A DNA stretch of 64,000 bases, taken from contig NW_024003855.1 in NCBI RefSeq assembly GCF_014805625.2, positions 433,004 to 497,003 on the forward strand, in the 5' to 3' direction. Position 1 is the first letter of the stretch; each line of letters opens with the position of its first letter. Both the position numbers and the translations under genes were made by a program. Under the pieces are notes generated by a model that made no database searches, was not told where the DNA came from, and saw nothing but the letters and a program-made list of their open reading frames with translations. This DNA comes from Glossina fuscipes (taxonomy: Eukaryota; Arthropoda; Insecta; Diptera; Glossinidae). This document shows positions 1 through 11,799 of this stretch, piece after piece.

Positions 1-1000
1 CTTTTATACTGTTTTCAATATACTTTAACAAATATCATAAAAAATTCTTTTGATGACTCATGTTGGGTCATTTTATGTGGCAGTGGTAAAGTTTGTAAAC
101 TGTCTTGCAGAATAGTTTTAATTTTATTTGCAAACCACGTTGTACCACCAGTCTTCAGCTTCGCTACTATTTCCGTCAATTAATTTTAAAGGCGCATCTG
201 CATATCCGAAACTTGCTGTGGACGCAACCTTGATTTGAAAGTCGTATGGTAACAATTTGACAGACTAGCGTTGTAACCGATGACAAGCAATTCCAGAGTT
301 TTCCCGAAAATTGTTAATTTTGTAACAGCAAAATAAAAGCTAAGCTTCCTTTCAATTTGGCTATAAATCTCCTCTGCAGGCACAAATGCTCAACAAGCGC
401 AACATATAACTGTTACGGAACCATCCCCATACGCATGAAGATTGTAAGCATCATATTGGGATGTGTCAACATCAACAATCATTTGTGTTGGTATATTTGA
501 TCGGATTTTTTTGCATTTTCAAGTTTCGAGAAAATATTCTCAGAAAAAAGTAGTACATACTTATGAGTTTCGGGAGAATCAATTAGTCCGATTGAAAAAT
601 CTGCAAAAATTATAACAGACCCTTTCAACTTAAGATGTTGAGCAGCATACGCTACAAAACACGACGAAAAACAGTTTGGACGTTTGGCTTTGTTACCAAA
701 TGTGCAAAATTTCTCATCAAAAGCATCTGGAAAGGCAATTTTAAATCGCTGATGTACTTGTTGATTGATACAAGAGTCAATTTATCACTTTTGACCATTT
801 TGTTAATGTGGTTTTTCGTACACATATTTTCTAGTGACACACAATCTAGACACATTAAACCCAAGTTCATTGTTGGTTTTATACAGTATGCAACAAGAAC
901 ATGTAAATCATTGAATTAACACTGCATTCAAAAAAGAATTCTCCCGTCGCACTTTTAGGTATGTGTACTTTAACTGTATTTATATGGTGAAGCTTTTTGA
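1..1000 (-). other. Unassigned minus-strand coding relic
   Basis: On the minus strand this stretch holds three open runs: 652-870, about 475-640, and 186-383. They sit in neighbouring frames and read in the same direction, as expected of one coding region broken by indels that runs leftward off the window. I recognise no domain in the translations. The dense transposon surroundings make a decayed transposase or polyprotein the most likely source, but this is inference. No start codon context, splice sites, or terminal repeats were found. Confidence 0.25.
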
Positions 1001-1199
1001 AGATATTTGTGGTATAAGAGTAATATCACAAGTTCTATTCAGTTGTAGCTATGCATTAGATATTGTAGATTTTTTTCGAAGATCCTAGTGAAGGTAATAC
1101 AAGGGCAGATTTTTTTGGAAACTAACTAGAACAAACGCAAGTCAGCCAGTGCTCATACCATTCAAAATAACCAAACATCTGCGCAACGTTTACTAAATA

Positions 1200-1805
1200 T
1201 GCATAACAACTCCGCAGCAACGCCTGCTCATTCAACGGCTGTCGACACAAACTCTACGGATCGGTTTTTTGTTCTAGGCTCGGATGCTCTAGGCTAGGAT
1301 GAAAATAACGCAATTAGAGAAAGTGTAGTAAGGCGAACCAAGCAGCAACATTACTAAAGCCGCAATCAATTGTGAAAGTATACGTGATATAAAACGAATG
1401 ACACCACATCTTTCATCCGTTACTGCTGCTAATGAATTTAGTTAAAAAAGTATGAAAGCCGGTCAAATTAATGTATTGACGAAATCTGTCGATTCATATG
1501 GGAAGTTAGTAAAATATATAAGTGACAAAAAGGTTTAGTTTCACACTTACTAATTATACAGAAATTTGTAGAATGGTATTGAAGATCTAAGTAAAGGCCG
1601 GTGATCAAAATTCGTAATGCCTCCAAAATATATCGTCGATTTACTAAATATCCATTTCCAATGTTTTATACAGATCTGAAATATAGTGCAAATAATAAAT
1701 ATATTTATAACTTGAAATATTTCAATCAGGCTATCGTTAGAGTGGAAGTTCCTTTTGAAACCAGAGATATTTACCAATGCCATCGATGTCAAGATTTTTG
1801 AAATA
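1200..1805 (+). pseudogene. Jockey-type LINE gag fragment
   Basis: This is a remnant of the ORF1 (gag-like, RNA-binding) protein of a Jockey-clade non-LTR retrotransposon. Around 1500-1550 the reading GKLVKYISDKK followed by a broken FHTY-L motif matches the region of Jockey gags just before the zinc-finger-associated domain. From 1601 to 1798 an uninterrupted frame contains PMFYTDLKYSANNKYIYN and then QCHRCQDF, which corresponds to the usual 'PMFFVDLEP..NNK.IY' and 'QCTRCQ.YGHT' motifs at the first zinc knuckle. The frame is lost right after that knuckle and the remaining CCHC repeats are absent. A Ser/Thr/Asn-rich open stretch at 1140-1300 may be the gag N-terminus. No ORF2 follows, so the piece is truncated on both sides. 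Confidence 0.65.
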
Positions 1806-2584
1806 TGAGAAGTTATTGAACAAAGTAATTCAAATGTGTTAAATGAGGCGTGATAGACTTAACTAAGTCCTGAAACTGACGATACCCTTCCACATTATGT
1901 TAACCCTTCAATGCATAGTGATGATCGTATCTTCGTCATAACTCTTTATGAAGTAAGTTTTGCATAGTGTCTTTTTGTATTAATATTAGTTTTAGCAAAC
2001 CTAATTTATCGTTTCAGAACACAACTTGAATGTTTGAGAGTTTATTTTTTTATCTGTAACAACTTTCATTGTTGGCGCTCTATCTGAGTAGAATTTCATT
2101 TCGACAGATGTTTTCTATCATAATTATTTGTACGAAAAGTATTAAAAACATATAGGAAAAATTATTTTCGGATAGACAATGGGTAGGCCCAACCGATAAC
2201 ATACTGATAAATTTATAAAAGAAAACGGCAGTTTTTTTATGATGTCGAAATACAACACTATGAAAATTTGTCGTACTGATAACAAAACCTTTAAGTTATT
2301 TTTGAAGCAGATTACTTTGTGAACAGATTACTATTTTCACACTTATTAGCTTTTTTGGGTTGTTTTCATGATTTTGGTTTTTTTATATAATTATATAATT
2401 ATATAATTAGATTCTGGTTGAATAAGTGTCACACTAACTTGCGAAGAGTTGTAACGGACAAGTAGATAACTACTATACCACCAGACGATCTAGATTTGGG
2501 AGTCACCAAAAATCAGGCTAATACCAAGAATGAAAAAGCATACAGTATTTTGCAATCATTCTCGCACATCATCGTGTCCAAAAG

Positions 2585-3010
2585 TAGATCGAGATTATGG
2601 TATTGCACACGGAAGAAATGCACTTGATGAACAGAAATTAGTCCACTACAAAGGGCATCCCAAAGAGACAGGTATCAAATTTTGGTCAGTTCAATCTTGG
2701 TCTTAATGATTTGGCTGATGCTCTTTGCAATGTGGGGTCTCAAATAAAAGGGAATAAAAGACGTCGGGCTACTAACGGCTCATTACAGCAATGTTTGCAA
2801 ACTAAGAAACTTAGTAGGCGTTATTCTATGCTTTGTTTAGATGTACGAAAAGACGGCGCTGGTCATTGTCCGTTATTTTCAAATGTAAAGGTACCATACA
2901 GTGGTCATGTAGCAAATGCAATGTTCTTTTATGTTTAAACGCTAATAATATTTCGTGCTTCATGGGCATACATGTTTTGTAACGCAATGAGAAGTATTAT
3001 TTATGCTTGA
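2585..3010 (+). pseudogene. piggyBac-like transposase C-terminal relic
   Basis: This is the 3' part of a cut-and-paste transposase of the piggyBac superfamily (DDE/D nuclease, TTAA target). At about 2626-2690 the frame reads DEQKLVHYKGHPKETGIKFW, the equivalent of the family's 'DEQ..PFKGR...KQY.P.KP..WG.K' motif. An uninterrupted frame at 2711-2938 contains DVRKDGAGHCPLFS, resembling the 'R.DG..HWP' segment upstream of the terminal cysteine-rich domain. After a +1 or -1 shift the domain itself is visible at 2917-2973 as CNVLLCLNANNISCFMGIH, close to 'CNV.LCL....CF..+H'. The central DDE core between the two blocks is missing and there are at least two frame changes, so it is non-functional. 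No terminal inverted repeats were located. Confidence 0.65.
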
Positions 3011-3517
3011 AGTGTTATATTATCGTATGCAGTAAATGTGTAGAACTCAAGGGACGATTTTATATGATGATGTAGAAATGCATCAATATATATTTTTGGA
3101 AATTGTAGGAAAATTATGACGTGGTTTTTTTTTTATAATTTTTTCGTTAACTATATCTATTTTCCAGATAATTTCAATTGTTTTTTTATGCAAAAATTCA
3201 TGCATTTGTTTGCAAAATCATTCATCATCCAAAGATGTATTTGGCTAGCTTATCTTTATATTTCAAACCCCGTCCCTACGAAAAGAAGAAAATTCCCTTC
3301 TACATTATATTTACGGGTACAAAAATATTAAAATCTTTTTTTTTTTTCTATTGCATTTGTTTTTTACCAATATAAATAAATCCAATGCAAACAAAATAAT
3401 CATATGCAAAGATTCAGGATTACGAACTAACTTCTACGATTTTAAATTCAGATTTTGAACAACGAAACGCAGTCGGTTATATCTCGCCCCTTTTGATTTG
3501 CAAACTAACTAACTACT

Positions 3518-3564
3518 GAGGGGTAATCATGCAAGCAGGCTATCATTGCCCTGATTATCGCCTG
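3518..3564 (+). repeat. Left arm of imperfect inverted repeat
   Basis: Begins GAGGGGTAATCATGCAAGC and ends in TTATCGCCTG. Read on the opposite strand, 4966-5012 starts GAGGGGTAATCAAGCAAAC and ends AATAATCGCCAGG, so the two are imperfect inverted copies about 1.45 kb apart. They might be sub-terminal repeats of a non-autonomous DNA element, but no boundary or target duplication was found. Confidence 0.45.
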
Positions 3565-4965
3565 TTTTTTTTAGGGGACAATTGATTATCGTCATGAGGC
3601 TAATCCATCGTCGCCAGCTTTTCAATACTTTCCAATACTTCTCCTCACATTTTCCAATTCAATGCATTAAAAACTGAGAGAGGCGTAAAAAATAACAGTC
3701 AAATTGGCGTTTATTTGTTTTGTATAAACAAACTACATATGGTAACCAATAATGAGTATGCGAAATGAACAAATAGAAAGCTGTGTAGAATTTTATAAGT
3801 TAAAAAAGTAATAAAGTTAAATCTCGTGTTTAAATTTTTAGGTGAAAAAGTTAATTATTATATATTCTTTTGTACAGATTTTCAATAAAAATGGATGTTA
3901 ACAGTTCTATTATAGTGATTATTTCATCTAAATAATATCTTCTTCGTCATTATATTGTTACGAAAACGCCAAATCCTGTTCATTCCAGCTAAGTAATAAA
4001 ATCCCTAAAGAGGGAAAAACCAAATGCACATTTGCAGCGCGCCAAGCAGCTGCCGGCCGAGGAAAACGAGTACCAGAAAAGTAGGTTAACGAATTAAAAA
4101 TGAAACTACAAGATTAAGTACTGGTAATATGATGGTAAAAATGTATATAAATAGCATATTTGTGAAAAGCATTATAATAGAAAAAGAATATCTGAGTTAA
4201 GCAGTCGAAAGTATTGCCAAAAATAAATGGTAAATACTCCTACAGTTAAAGAAATATAATTTTAAATAAAAGAACTTTGAAGTGTATTTCTCTTGAACAA
4301 AATATTCACGATCCAGTGATACGAACTGTATCTTAAAAAAGCGAATTTCATAATAATATTAAATTTTGTTTTCCATTTCTCTATGCTAACATTTTGTTTC
4401 TTTTATATTCATATATGAACAAATAAAAGGAAGATTCAGTATAAAAAAAGTTTTTTATATAAATTATTGTGCGAGTTACAAGGTTAGAAATTATTTATAT
4501 TTTTAGAATTGTTATGTTTATAAATTTTGTGTAAGCAATCCTCTAACTTGTTCACTCAACAATGTCAATTGTGGTTTCTCTACATAAACATCAGCACCAT
4601 CATCTTTATCGCTCGATTGAATTGCTTTAGTATTCAAATGATCTCCTCTCATTTTTTGGTAGAGGCAACAGTTATGCAGTGCCGCACAAACGTTTGCGAT
4701 TCTTCTTACCTTCTTTGGGCTCTAGTAGCCCTTTTACTCTTCCGGTAGAACACGCCAACGACGTAAAGAAATGTTCGAAGACTGTAGTACAATTTTCGAA
4801 CTACTAAATAATGTAATACAACTTTAATTGGAAAATTTGTGGTGACTTTGCTAGAGTTATACTCAATCCTAATACAAATTTGTTTCATTGTCTCCAGATT
4901 TGATGTAATTCAGAGAGCACATTTGGTGATGATCACCAGCAAATTTACCAATATAATTAGACTTT

Positions 4966-5012
4966 CCTGGCGATTATTGCCTAATTTATTGCCGTTTGCT
5001 TGATTACCCCTC
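4966..5012 (-). repeat. Right arm of imperfect inverted repeat
   Basis: Inverted partner of 3518-3564. The 12-base core GAGGGGTAATCA is exact, and the following 35 bases align with several substitutions and small gaps. A further pair of short matches (GGACAATTG near 3575, inverted near 5150) lies outside it and suggests the symmetry may extend further. Confidence 0.45.
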
Positions 5013-5851
5013 GGGTTAAAACTTCGCGGCAAAACATGGTAGCGTTGTCATCTGTTTTATCAGCAGACTAATGTTCAACACCTGCAGGTGGGACAATAAG
5101 TTAAATAAAATGTCTGAATCTTAAAATACCTACTTTTCGATCCATACTTCAACAATTGTCCCACCATAGTCTTCATTAGCCCGTTAAGATTTATATATAT
5201 CATTTTCCTAATTTTGCCGTGTTTCCGGCAATCTTTTCTTCATGTAAAACGTATTTAAAATCAAAGTCAAACTCCGAATCTAATCCAAAATTATAAATTA
5301 TCTGCAGACATTCCCACATTACAAAGGTTTGTTGCCTCACTGATAATGTGACATGTGTGTCATTTATGCTCACTATTAAAGTTATTACATAAATAATAAC
5401 AATAATAAAAATTTAAAAGATTAAAAAAATTCGACTAATGCCTTGAAAATAATAATCTCCACGAGTAAGAAATTATATTCGGCCACGACCCAATTTTCTT
5501 TTAACACGTAGACTTTAAATGGTATTTGAAGCTTCTTTTCTATATTTGTACAATATAAATGCAAATTTTGATCGTTGTGGTTTATAATTAAGGAGCAACT
5601 ACATGTGTTTGATTTTTGAAAACAAAGGTAATCCTATGTTATCTTCAACTGTGGTCTGGTTCTATGACTGGTTTGGCTCAATTCTAAAAACCAACGTATA
5701 AGCAAGACTGTTTACCACAAATATTTGTTTAAAATTGATACTGTTCAAGAATATATATATTTTATGCGGGCTCTAAGGCTTCCTTCTCGGTGCTGTAAAC
5801 GTTTTGACAAAACAAATATACCCCTATTATTTCGATGATGGACATAAGGAA

Positions 5852-5890
5852 GAATAATAATAAATATTATTATTATTATTATTATTATAA
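5852..5890. repeat. AAT/ATT microsatellite
   Basis: Runs of AATAAT followed by a pure (ATT)n tract of about ten units: a simple sequence repeat. Confidence 0.9.
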
Positions 5891-6329
5891 TTAATTGGGG
5901 CACAGAAATGTACCTTAAGATTAAAGTTTTAAAGCACTGCGGTCTAACGCTATCGTTCGTATCGATCTACGATCATAGACGTCAAGATCAGGCAGATGCA
6001 ATAATAAGTAAACGAACAATCCAAAAAAAATTCATATTTGTCGTTGAAAACGGGAAAAATTTGGGGGCTGCAAAAACACGTAACTGCGATTAATGACAAC
6101 AGGCCGACAAAAATCAAGTAACAGTCTGAACTAACCACCGACTGGATGGTACGCACCTCGTCAAATGGTGTGACGACCACGGCCCACGAACACAATGTGT
6201 TTAAGGATGAATGACATTGGCGTATCTTCAAACAGTGAACCGAGACATCGGACGCATAATCGCTCTTACAAGAGTTTTGTCTACATTGATCACATTCCCT
6301 GATCTGCCAATTCTGTTTATGGGAGCGCA

Positions 6330-6960
6330 CCACTCGAACCTTCTAAAGAAATTGAAGATTTTGCAATATCCGAAGATAGCACTAGCAGCCGGTTGCAAAG
6401 TAAGAATGGCCGTGGAACTGGCTATCGTCGCCTTAAAATGCTAAAGAAAACAGACATGAGCTTCGAGGAGGCACGCAGGTGAGTAGAAGCGACTGGTATG
6501 CCCTCAGACTTGGGGACGTCCAATACCGTTGGCGTGTTTGACGTCCAGCTGAAACTGCGCTAGCTCCTCTGGGGACGACAAGCAATTCCAACTCCATCGT
6601 CAAACCCGACTTACCTGGCTGACATTTCTACCCGAGATGTGTCACGGCCATTTTCAAGGGAAGAGACACGGCGTGCTGGCTGAAGACGAAAATGGCATTG
6701 CTAAAGACTTGGAAGCGGATCGCTCTTAACGCAGTGTCGGAGTAGTAGTTACCATGAACTCAGATATTTGTCACATATTTCCTTGAAGTAGAAGATGTCG
6801 AGCCGACGAACATCCGGAAACTTCTTGAAGGCCAGAAAAGAAGTTTGAATATCGAAGATTGGAAACTACTCCAGAAAGAGGAGCAAAGAAATATGATAGA
6901 CCTAAACCTGGCCGTTGTAGTTGGATGCGTTATTAAGACTAATTTGTATATACATTTTTG
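6330..6960 (+). pseudogene. LOA-like LINE gag relic
   Basis: Two blocks suggest a decayed ORF1 of an I/LOA-group non-LTR retrotransposon. At about 6400-6460 one frame reads GYRRLKMLKKTDMSFEEARR, similar to the 'RRRFK.L...G...EEAR' segment found in such gags. At about 6781-6925 another frame reads EPTNIRKLLEGQKRSLNIED, then W, resembling the '..I...LE.QN+GL.T..W.V' block near the C-terminus of LOA-type ORF1 proteins, followed by a possible hydrophobic strand. Stops and frame changes separate the blocks, and no pol follows because the BEL element begins within about 100 bases. The assignment rests on remembered motif patterns and is only moderately secure. Confidence 0.4.
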
Positions 6961-7129
6961 CCAATGAGTAAGCGAATAGTGGTATACCCAACATTTCATT
7001 CAATGTGAAGAATTGTTTAATTCACCACGCCAATTTTATTGCTTGTGGGAAAGAAATGTATATACATAATGGATGCCTGCATGTATTTGGATTAGCGATA
7101 TGTATTAGTGAAAATGGTAAGGTAATGGA

Positions 7130-9211
7130 AAGTGTCAAGTATCTCTACATACGACAACAGTTTTCCATTTAGTATTACAATGCAATTCAGTGATCTAGCA
7201 GTATATCTGTGGACTGATTCCGAGATCGTACTGTCTTGGATAAATTCGAAATCATCATCCTTTCAAACATTTGTTGGCAACAGAATCTCTCATATTGAAT
7301 CGCTAACTCTGCCTCAACACTGGTGACACGTGAGCTCCAAGGTTAATCCAGCAGACATTCTCTTAAGGGGATTATCAGCGAGGGCCCTAGCAGAAAGCCA
7401 GTTATGGTTTCTTGGGCCATTATTTCTACACGGCAGCGAATAATCTTGGCCGACACCATTCCTACCACAATTCTAAGTTTCTACCGATCTTGAACGAAAG
7501 AAGGACTCCATTATGATACTGACAACCACATGCAATTATGACCTTACTTACAACAGCAATCACAAGGGTTCTTTCGGCAAGTTGCAGCGAATCATCTCCT
7601 ATGTACTTCGCTTCATCCGCCTATCGTCACCCAGATCCTCCTCAAAACCGGATCTCACAGCACTCCCCACTAAGGAACTTGAAGCTGGACTTATGGTCAT
7701 AATTCACGCTATTCAGAGCTCTGACTTCCAAAATGAGATCAAACAATTACAGAACCATCAAGAGATTGCAAAACAAAGTACAATCTGCACACTGTCCCCG
7801 TTTCCTGATGACAACGGAATCATTTGAGTAGGTGGGCTGTTACATGAACCCGGTCTACCATATGACACGAAACACTCAATGCTCCTTCCATACAATGACG
7901 CGTTGGTTAAACTGCTTTTCAAGTTAGTTCACGACGACAATAAGTACTGCAGTCCACAAGCAGTGCTAGGGATAACTAGGCAACGGTTCTGGCTTATAAA
8001 AGGAAAAATAATAGCCAGAGCGACTGTACAAAAATGTATACAATGTACCAAGGCACGCCATAAATTATGTCCACAGATAATGGGCGATCTTCCTCAAGCA
8101 CGAGTAACACCGGCAAGACCATTCATAAATGCAGGTGTTGATTATTTCGGACCATTATGGATCCACTACAAGATAGGAGGAAAGAAGCCAACAAAGGTAT
8201 AAGTGGCAGTGTTCTGTTGTTTCGCTACAAAGGCAGTTCACTTTGAACTAGTAAATGATCTTTCAACAGAGGCCTTCATAAGAGCTCTCAAATGATTTAG
8301 CAGCCGAAGAGGAGGTTGTTAAAACATTTATAGTGATAATGCAACGGACGTTATTGGCGCCAGCAACAAGTTATCAGGACTCCCTAGTTCAATATTTTCC
8401 AACAGTGGAAAAAAACTCGTTACCTCAACCTGCAGTTCAGTTCCCCCTACATACAATTCCATTTCATTCCCCCTATGGCACCTCATTTTGGACGCCTATG
8501 GGAAGCAGCCATCAAATCAGCAATGCATCTTCCAATGCGCAGTGTAGGCTCAGCTTCATTAACTTACGAAGAATTGGAAACTGTGGTCATTGAGATAGAA
8601 GCAATTTTAAATGTCGTTCCTTTTGGGCTATGATCAATGATCCATCTGATATTTCCGCCATAACTCTGGACATTTATTAATTGGTGAAGCTCCCACAGCT
8701 CAAGTTGATACTGAAGCCAGTTCCCTCCACCGCCTGTCACTCCAGTCAAAATGGGAACTGGTCTCTTAAGTAAAACACGAATTCTGGAAAAGATGGTCTG
8801 ACGAATATCTCCACGAACTGCAGCAAAGACATAAATGGAAGAAATCATCTCCCAACAGAAGATATGGCCATCATCAAAGAAGACGACATTCCTACCATGA
8901 AATGGCCATTAGGACGAGTTGCAAATGTATATCCAGGAAATGATGGATCTATTCGAGTTGCTGATGTAAAAACCTCATCTGGAATTCTTAAACGCCCAGT
9001 ACATCGCCTCGCTTTGCTCCCCCTTGATGATAACAACTCAGATGCACACGTCCCTCCAGAAGAAACTGCAGACCAAGATATTGAGCCAGAAACTAAAAGA
9101 ATGAAATTGCCTTCAACCAATCTTTTGGTCACACTGTTAGCCTTTGAAACCCGACCAACCAATCAAGAATTTCAATCTATGCTTGGAATTCATTTTGAAG
9201 AAATAGGCTGA
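7130..9211 (+). pseudogene. BEL/Pao pol: RNase H, integrase, DUF5641
   Basis: RNase H is visible at 7190-7440: LWTDSEIVLSWI, QHW, then after a stop VSSKVNPADIL, all standard BEL motifs. The integrase zinc site follows at 7920-8060. Its histidine pair should read H-x4-H but reads HDDNKYC, so the second His is Tyr, while the cysteines (KCIQCTKA) remain. The integrase core keeps all three acidic positions: Asp in AGVDYFGP (8140-8142), Asp in YSDNAT (8335-8337), and Glu in HFGRLWEAA (8502-8504). An in-frame TAA at 8200-8202 and several frameshifts interrupt it. The DUF5641 domain ends at 8895-9040 with KWPLGRVANVYPGNDGSIRV and KRPVHRLALLPL, then an acidic tail to 9211. The domain order proves the plus strand. 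It would have been processed from a Gag-Pol polyprotein and is now non-functional. Confidence 0.85.
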
Positions 9212-9277
9212 ACTACCATATCCACAAGTCAATGGAATATAATTTTTTATTACGACCTCTCAAGCTACTGGAACGAT

Positions 9278-10790
9278 ATGGCGTTCTTAACCAACAGAAC
9301 AAATCATCTACGAAACTTCTGCACAAAAATGAAACCAAATGTCTCGTGTTTACACGCTATAGAGCATTTTCAACACATGGAGCCTGATTTGGACCTCGAC
9401 AACAGATTACTGCACAGATCACGAAAGAAAAGAGGCGCAATAGACTTCATTGGAAACGTCGCACAGTCATTATTCGGTGTACTTGATTCCGAATATGCAG
9501 AAAAGATGTCAACAACAATCATTAAATTACAAGAGAGCGATTTATTCATACTAAAATTGTTGAGGGATCAAACATCAGTCGTCAATTCAACAGCAACTCT
9601 TATAAAACAAGGACTGGCCTCCACGAAGTCAAACTTCGATGATTTGCAACTTGAAATCAGCAAAATCTACAAAAGTGAACAGGCAATTCATGGCGAACTT
9701 TATCAAGTCAAACTGACTCAACTTTTCAATTTGGGCATTATGCAGTTAACACTCATAGCCAATAGATTGTAAAGCATACAAGCATGCATTCTGGATGCAC
9801 TGATTGATACCCACTATGGAAAAATCAACGCTAGCACAAGTCGAAACCGAGATTAGGCAGATCAAGGGTCACCTGCTTCAATCATTGGAGTTACCCGCAT
9901 CAGAGGACAATTTCTTGGCACTCTATAAATGAATGAAGATCAAGGGTGCGCTCATTCGCAATCACGTGCTATTTAACATAACGTTGCCATTAATCAGTCA
10001 CGACAAATTCAAAATTTGTAAATTAACGCCTGTTCCCAACTACGTAAACAACACCATGGTAGCCATTCAACTTTGTAGCTCTTTGCTGGCTATAAATATC
10101 AATAGAAAGCGCTATTTTTTGGTTACACCCTCTCAACTTGACTCTTGCGACACCTTGCAACACAAGATTCTTTCATATGCCGTAATCTTCAACTCCACTA
10201 TAACTTCAACGCTGAGAAATGTAGATGTGAAATTAACCTATTCAACAACCTCACCCTGCCAAATTGCCTGCTGACAGGGCTCACAATAAATGTAACATGG
10301 ATGACTTTAGCACACAACAACCAATGGATCTATGCATCGTCATCACTCACTCAAGCAACTGCTGTATGTGACAGAGATATAATCCCTCTCAATTTGAAGG
10401 GTTCTGGTTTATTAACTTTCGAACCAGAATGCATTCAATGGCAGCTCCACCGTAATCTTCCACTACTCACTGCTATCCAACCACTATGCTACTCAGCTAA
10501 CTGAGCTAGCAATAATTCAACACAAGCTGGAAGTTATACAAGCAACCAAACTTCAGCATCATAGCTCGTATCATCACTCTAAGGTAGCATACACAGCATT
10601 GGCCATCAGCGCAGCTGCAACATCATCATATCCTGCAGTATTGCACACATTACCGCTGCACCTAATCAGGACATTCCACAACATGAGATCACACCAACTC
10701 CGGCTCCCCGTACCTCCTCCCATCCAAATTTCATAGTCCAGGTTTAATAGGGCATGGCCAACCAAGTTAGTTGACCAATTCGTCAACGCG
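9278..10790 (+). pseudogene. Envelope-like region of the BEL element, broken
   Basis: After pol, a 164-codon open frame at 9278-9772 carries a furin-type basic site (RSRKKR, residues 47-52) followed at once by a Gly/Ala/Phe-rich hydrophobic segment and then a heptad-like helical stretch. This is the layout of insect retroviral envelope proteins related to the baculovirus F protein (Pfam DUF3609-type). Downstream, 9933-10504 is covered by two overlapping open frames rich in Cys and N-glycosylation sequons, as expected of an ectodomain. The frame changes and stops at 9773 and after 10274 show it is broken. I found no intact C-terminal membrane anchor. Position between pol and the polypurine tract supports env identity. 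It is a decayed genomic copy; no function is implied. Confidence 0.6.
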
Positions 10791-10798
10791 GGGGAGAA

Positions 10799-11287
10799 TG
10801 TTTAGTTTAGATAAAAATATTCTATATAACTCATAATCTGTTTAGTTTAATTTGAATATATATTTTCGCTTGATAGTTACTCTCGCTTTGCACAAAGTTT
10901 GACTGAATGTGCACTCATTAACATAATATTGTTCATGCACTTGCATTTGCGCAGTCACTTGTATGTTTGTCTGTTTCGTATAACTGACCACAGACAATAA
11001 TACCGTTTGCTACATAATACTTGAATGGTGTCGTCGTTGTTTATATTAATTTGCTTATATTGCATTTTTGTGGCACGCTTCAAGCTGTTCATATTGCTGG
11101 AAGTAAATGAACGCAAAAAATACAAGTGCATCATTTTTATGACTTTATTTATAGCATAATAATTCTGAGTTAGTTTATAAGAATTGTAATTTATAAGTCA
11201 CATTTTTTAGCAATAAAGTTGTCTTTGTACTATCTGAGATTACATTGATCGTTATCTATTCACTTTTTGTGGTTTCTCCTAGTTACA
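10799..11287 (+). repeat. Inferred 3' LTR of the BEL element
   Basis: A purine tract GCGGGGGAGAA at 10788-10798 is immediately followed by TGTTTAG. This is the classic arrangement of a BEL polypurine tract and LTR start. The segment runs about 489 bases to GTTACA at 11287, giving TGT...ACA ends. An AATAAA at 11212-11217 fits the polyadenylation signal. The 5' LTR is not in the window, so the right boundary is inferred from the end motif only. Confidence 0.6.
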
Positions 11288-11799
11288 AGTGCTGGAAGAA
11301 CCAACAAAAAGTTGGGATGACCTCACGTAACGTTTGGTCGAATCCTACCAACCGATTAGACTCTTGACGTTCTTACTATTTGAATAGATCGTATAAGACG
11401 CTCTCATCTTTATTTGTTTAGTGTCCATGTCGGACACGCTAATATATAAATTCGAAATAAAAACACTTTGACTTTACATAAAGTTTGTTGAAGAGATGGA
11501 GTTATCAAAAATGTAATAAGGTTAGTTTTATCCCTAAAACTAACATCGGTGGTAATGAAACCGACTGCAGCATGTTTAGCGCATCAGCTGTCTTTAAAGA
11601 TGCAGTAAACTTTTTCCAAGGGTGTTTATTTTCGTGGAGAAAACTTTTTGCACAATTGCAAGCAAAACACGAAACAGATGCGCCAAACCCAGACCAGTTT
11701 GCTACCAATGCCAACACGTTATTACTCGGTATTCTTCAACCGTGTCATCAACTATTTCTTTATCTTTTACCATTTCTCAAACTCTCAGATATTAGGTGT

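Larger units (their letters stand above)
3010..5850. other. Noncoding AT-rich stretch
   Basis: No convincing coding sequence is seen on either strand. Short open runs at 3116-3375, 4527-4748, and 4706-4888 have the Phe/Leu/Ile-rich composition of translated AT-rich DNA. The only structure noticed is the pair of inverted segments at 3518-3564 and 4966-5012, annotated separately. Confidence 0.5.
7025..11287 (+). mobile_element. 5'-truncated BEL/Pao LTR retrotransposon with env-like region
   Basis: This is the 3' half of a BEL/Pao element. In order it holds RNase H, integrase zinc site, integrase core, the BEL-specific C-terminal domain (DUF5641), an envelope-like region, a purine-rich tract, and an inferred 3' LTR. 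Gag, protease, and most of the reverse transcriptase are missing; the left junction lies near the LOA-like relic. BEL elements carrying env-like genes are known in flies (roo is the standard example). The copy is dead, with in-frame stops and frameshifts in pol and env and a lost zinc ligand in integrase, but many motifs are still readable, so it is younger than most relics here. Confidence 0.85.

Noticed and set aside
5950..6333. 127-codon minus-strand open run with hydrophobic segments
   Set aside because: No recognisable domain; it overlaps the upstream part of the LOA-like plus-strand relic and lacks splice or start context.
8564..9162. Two minus-strand open runs of about 100 codons
   Set aside because: They are antisense to the well-supported BEL integrase/DUF5641 region and have no motifs of their own.
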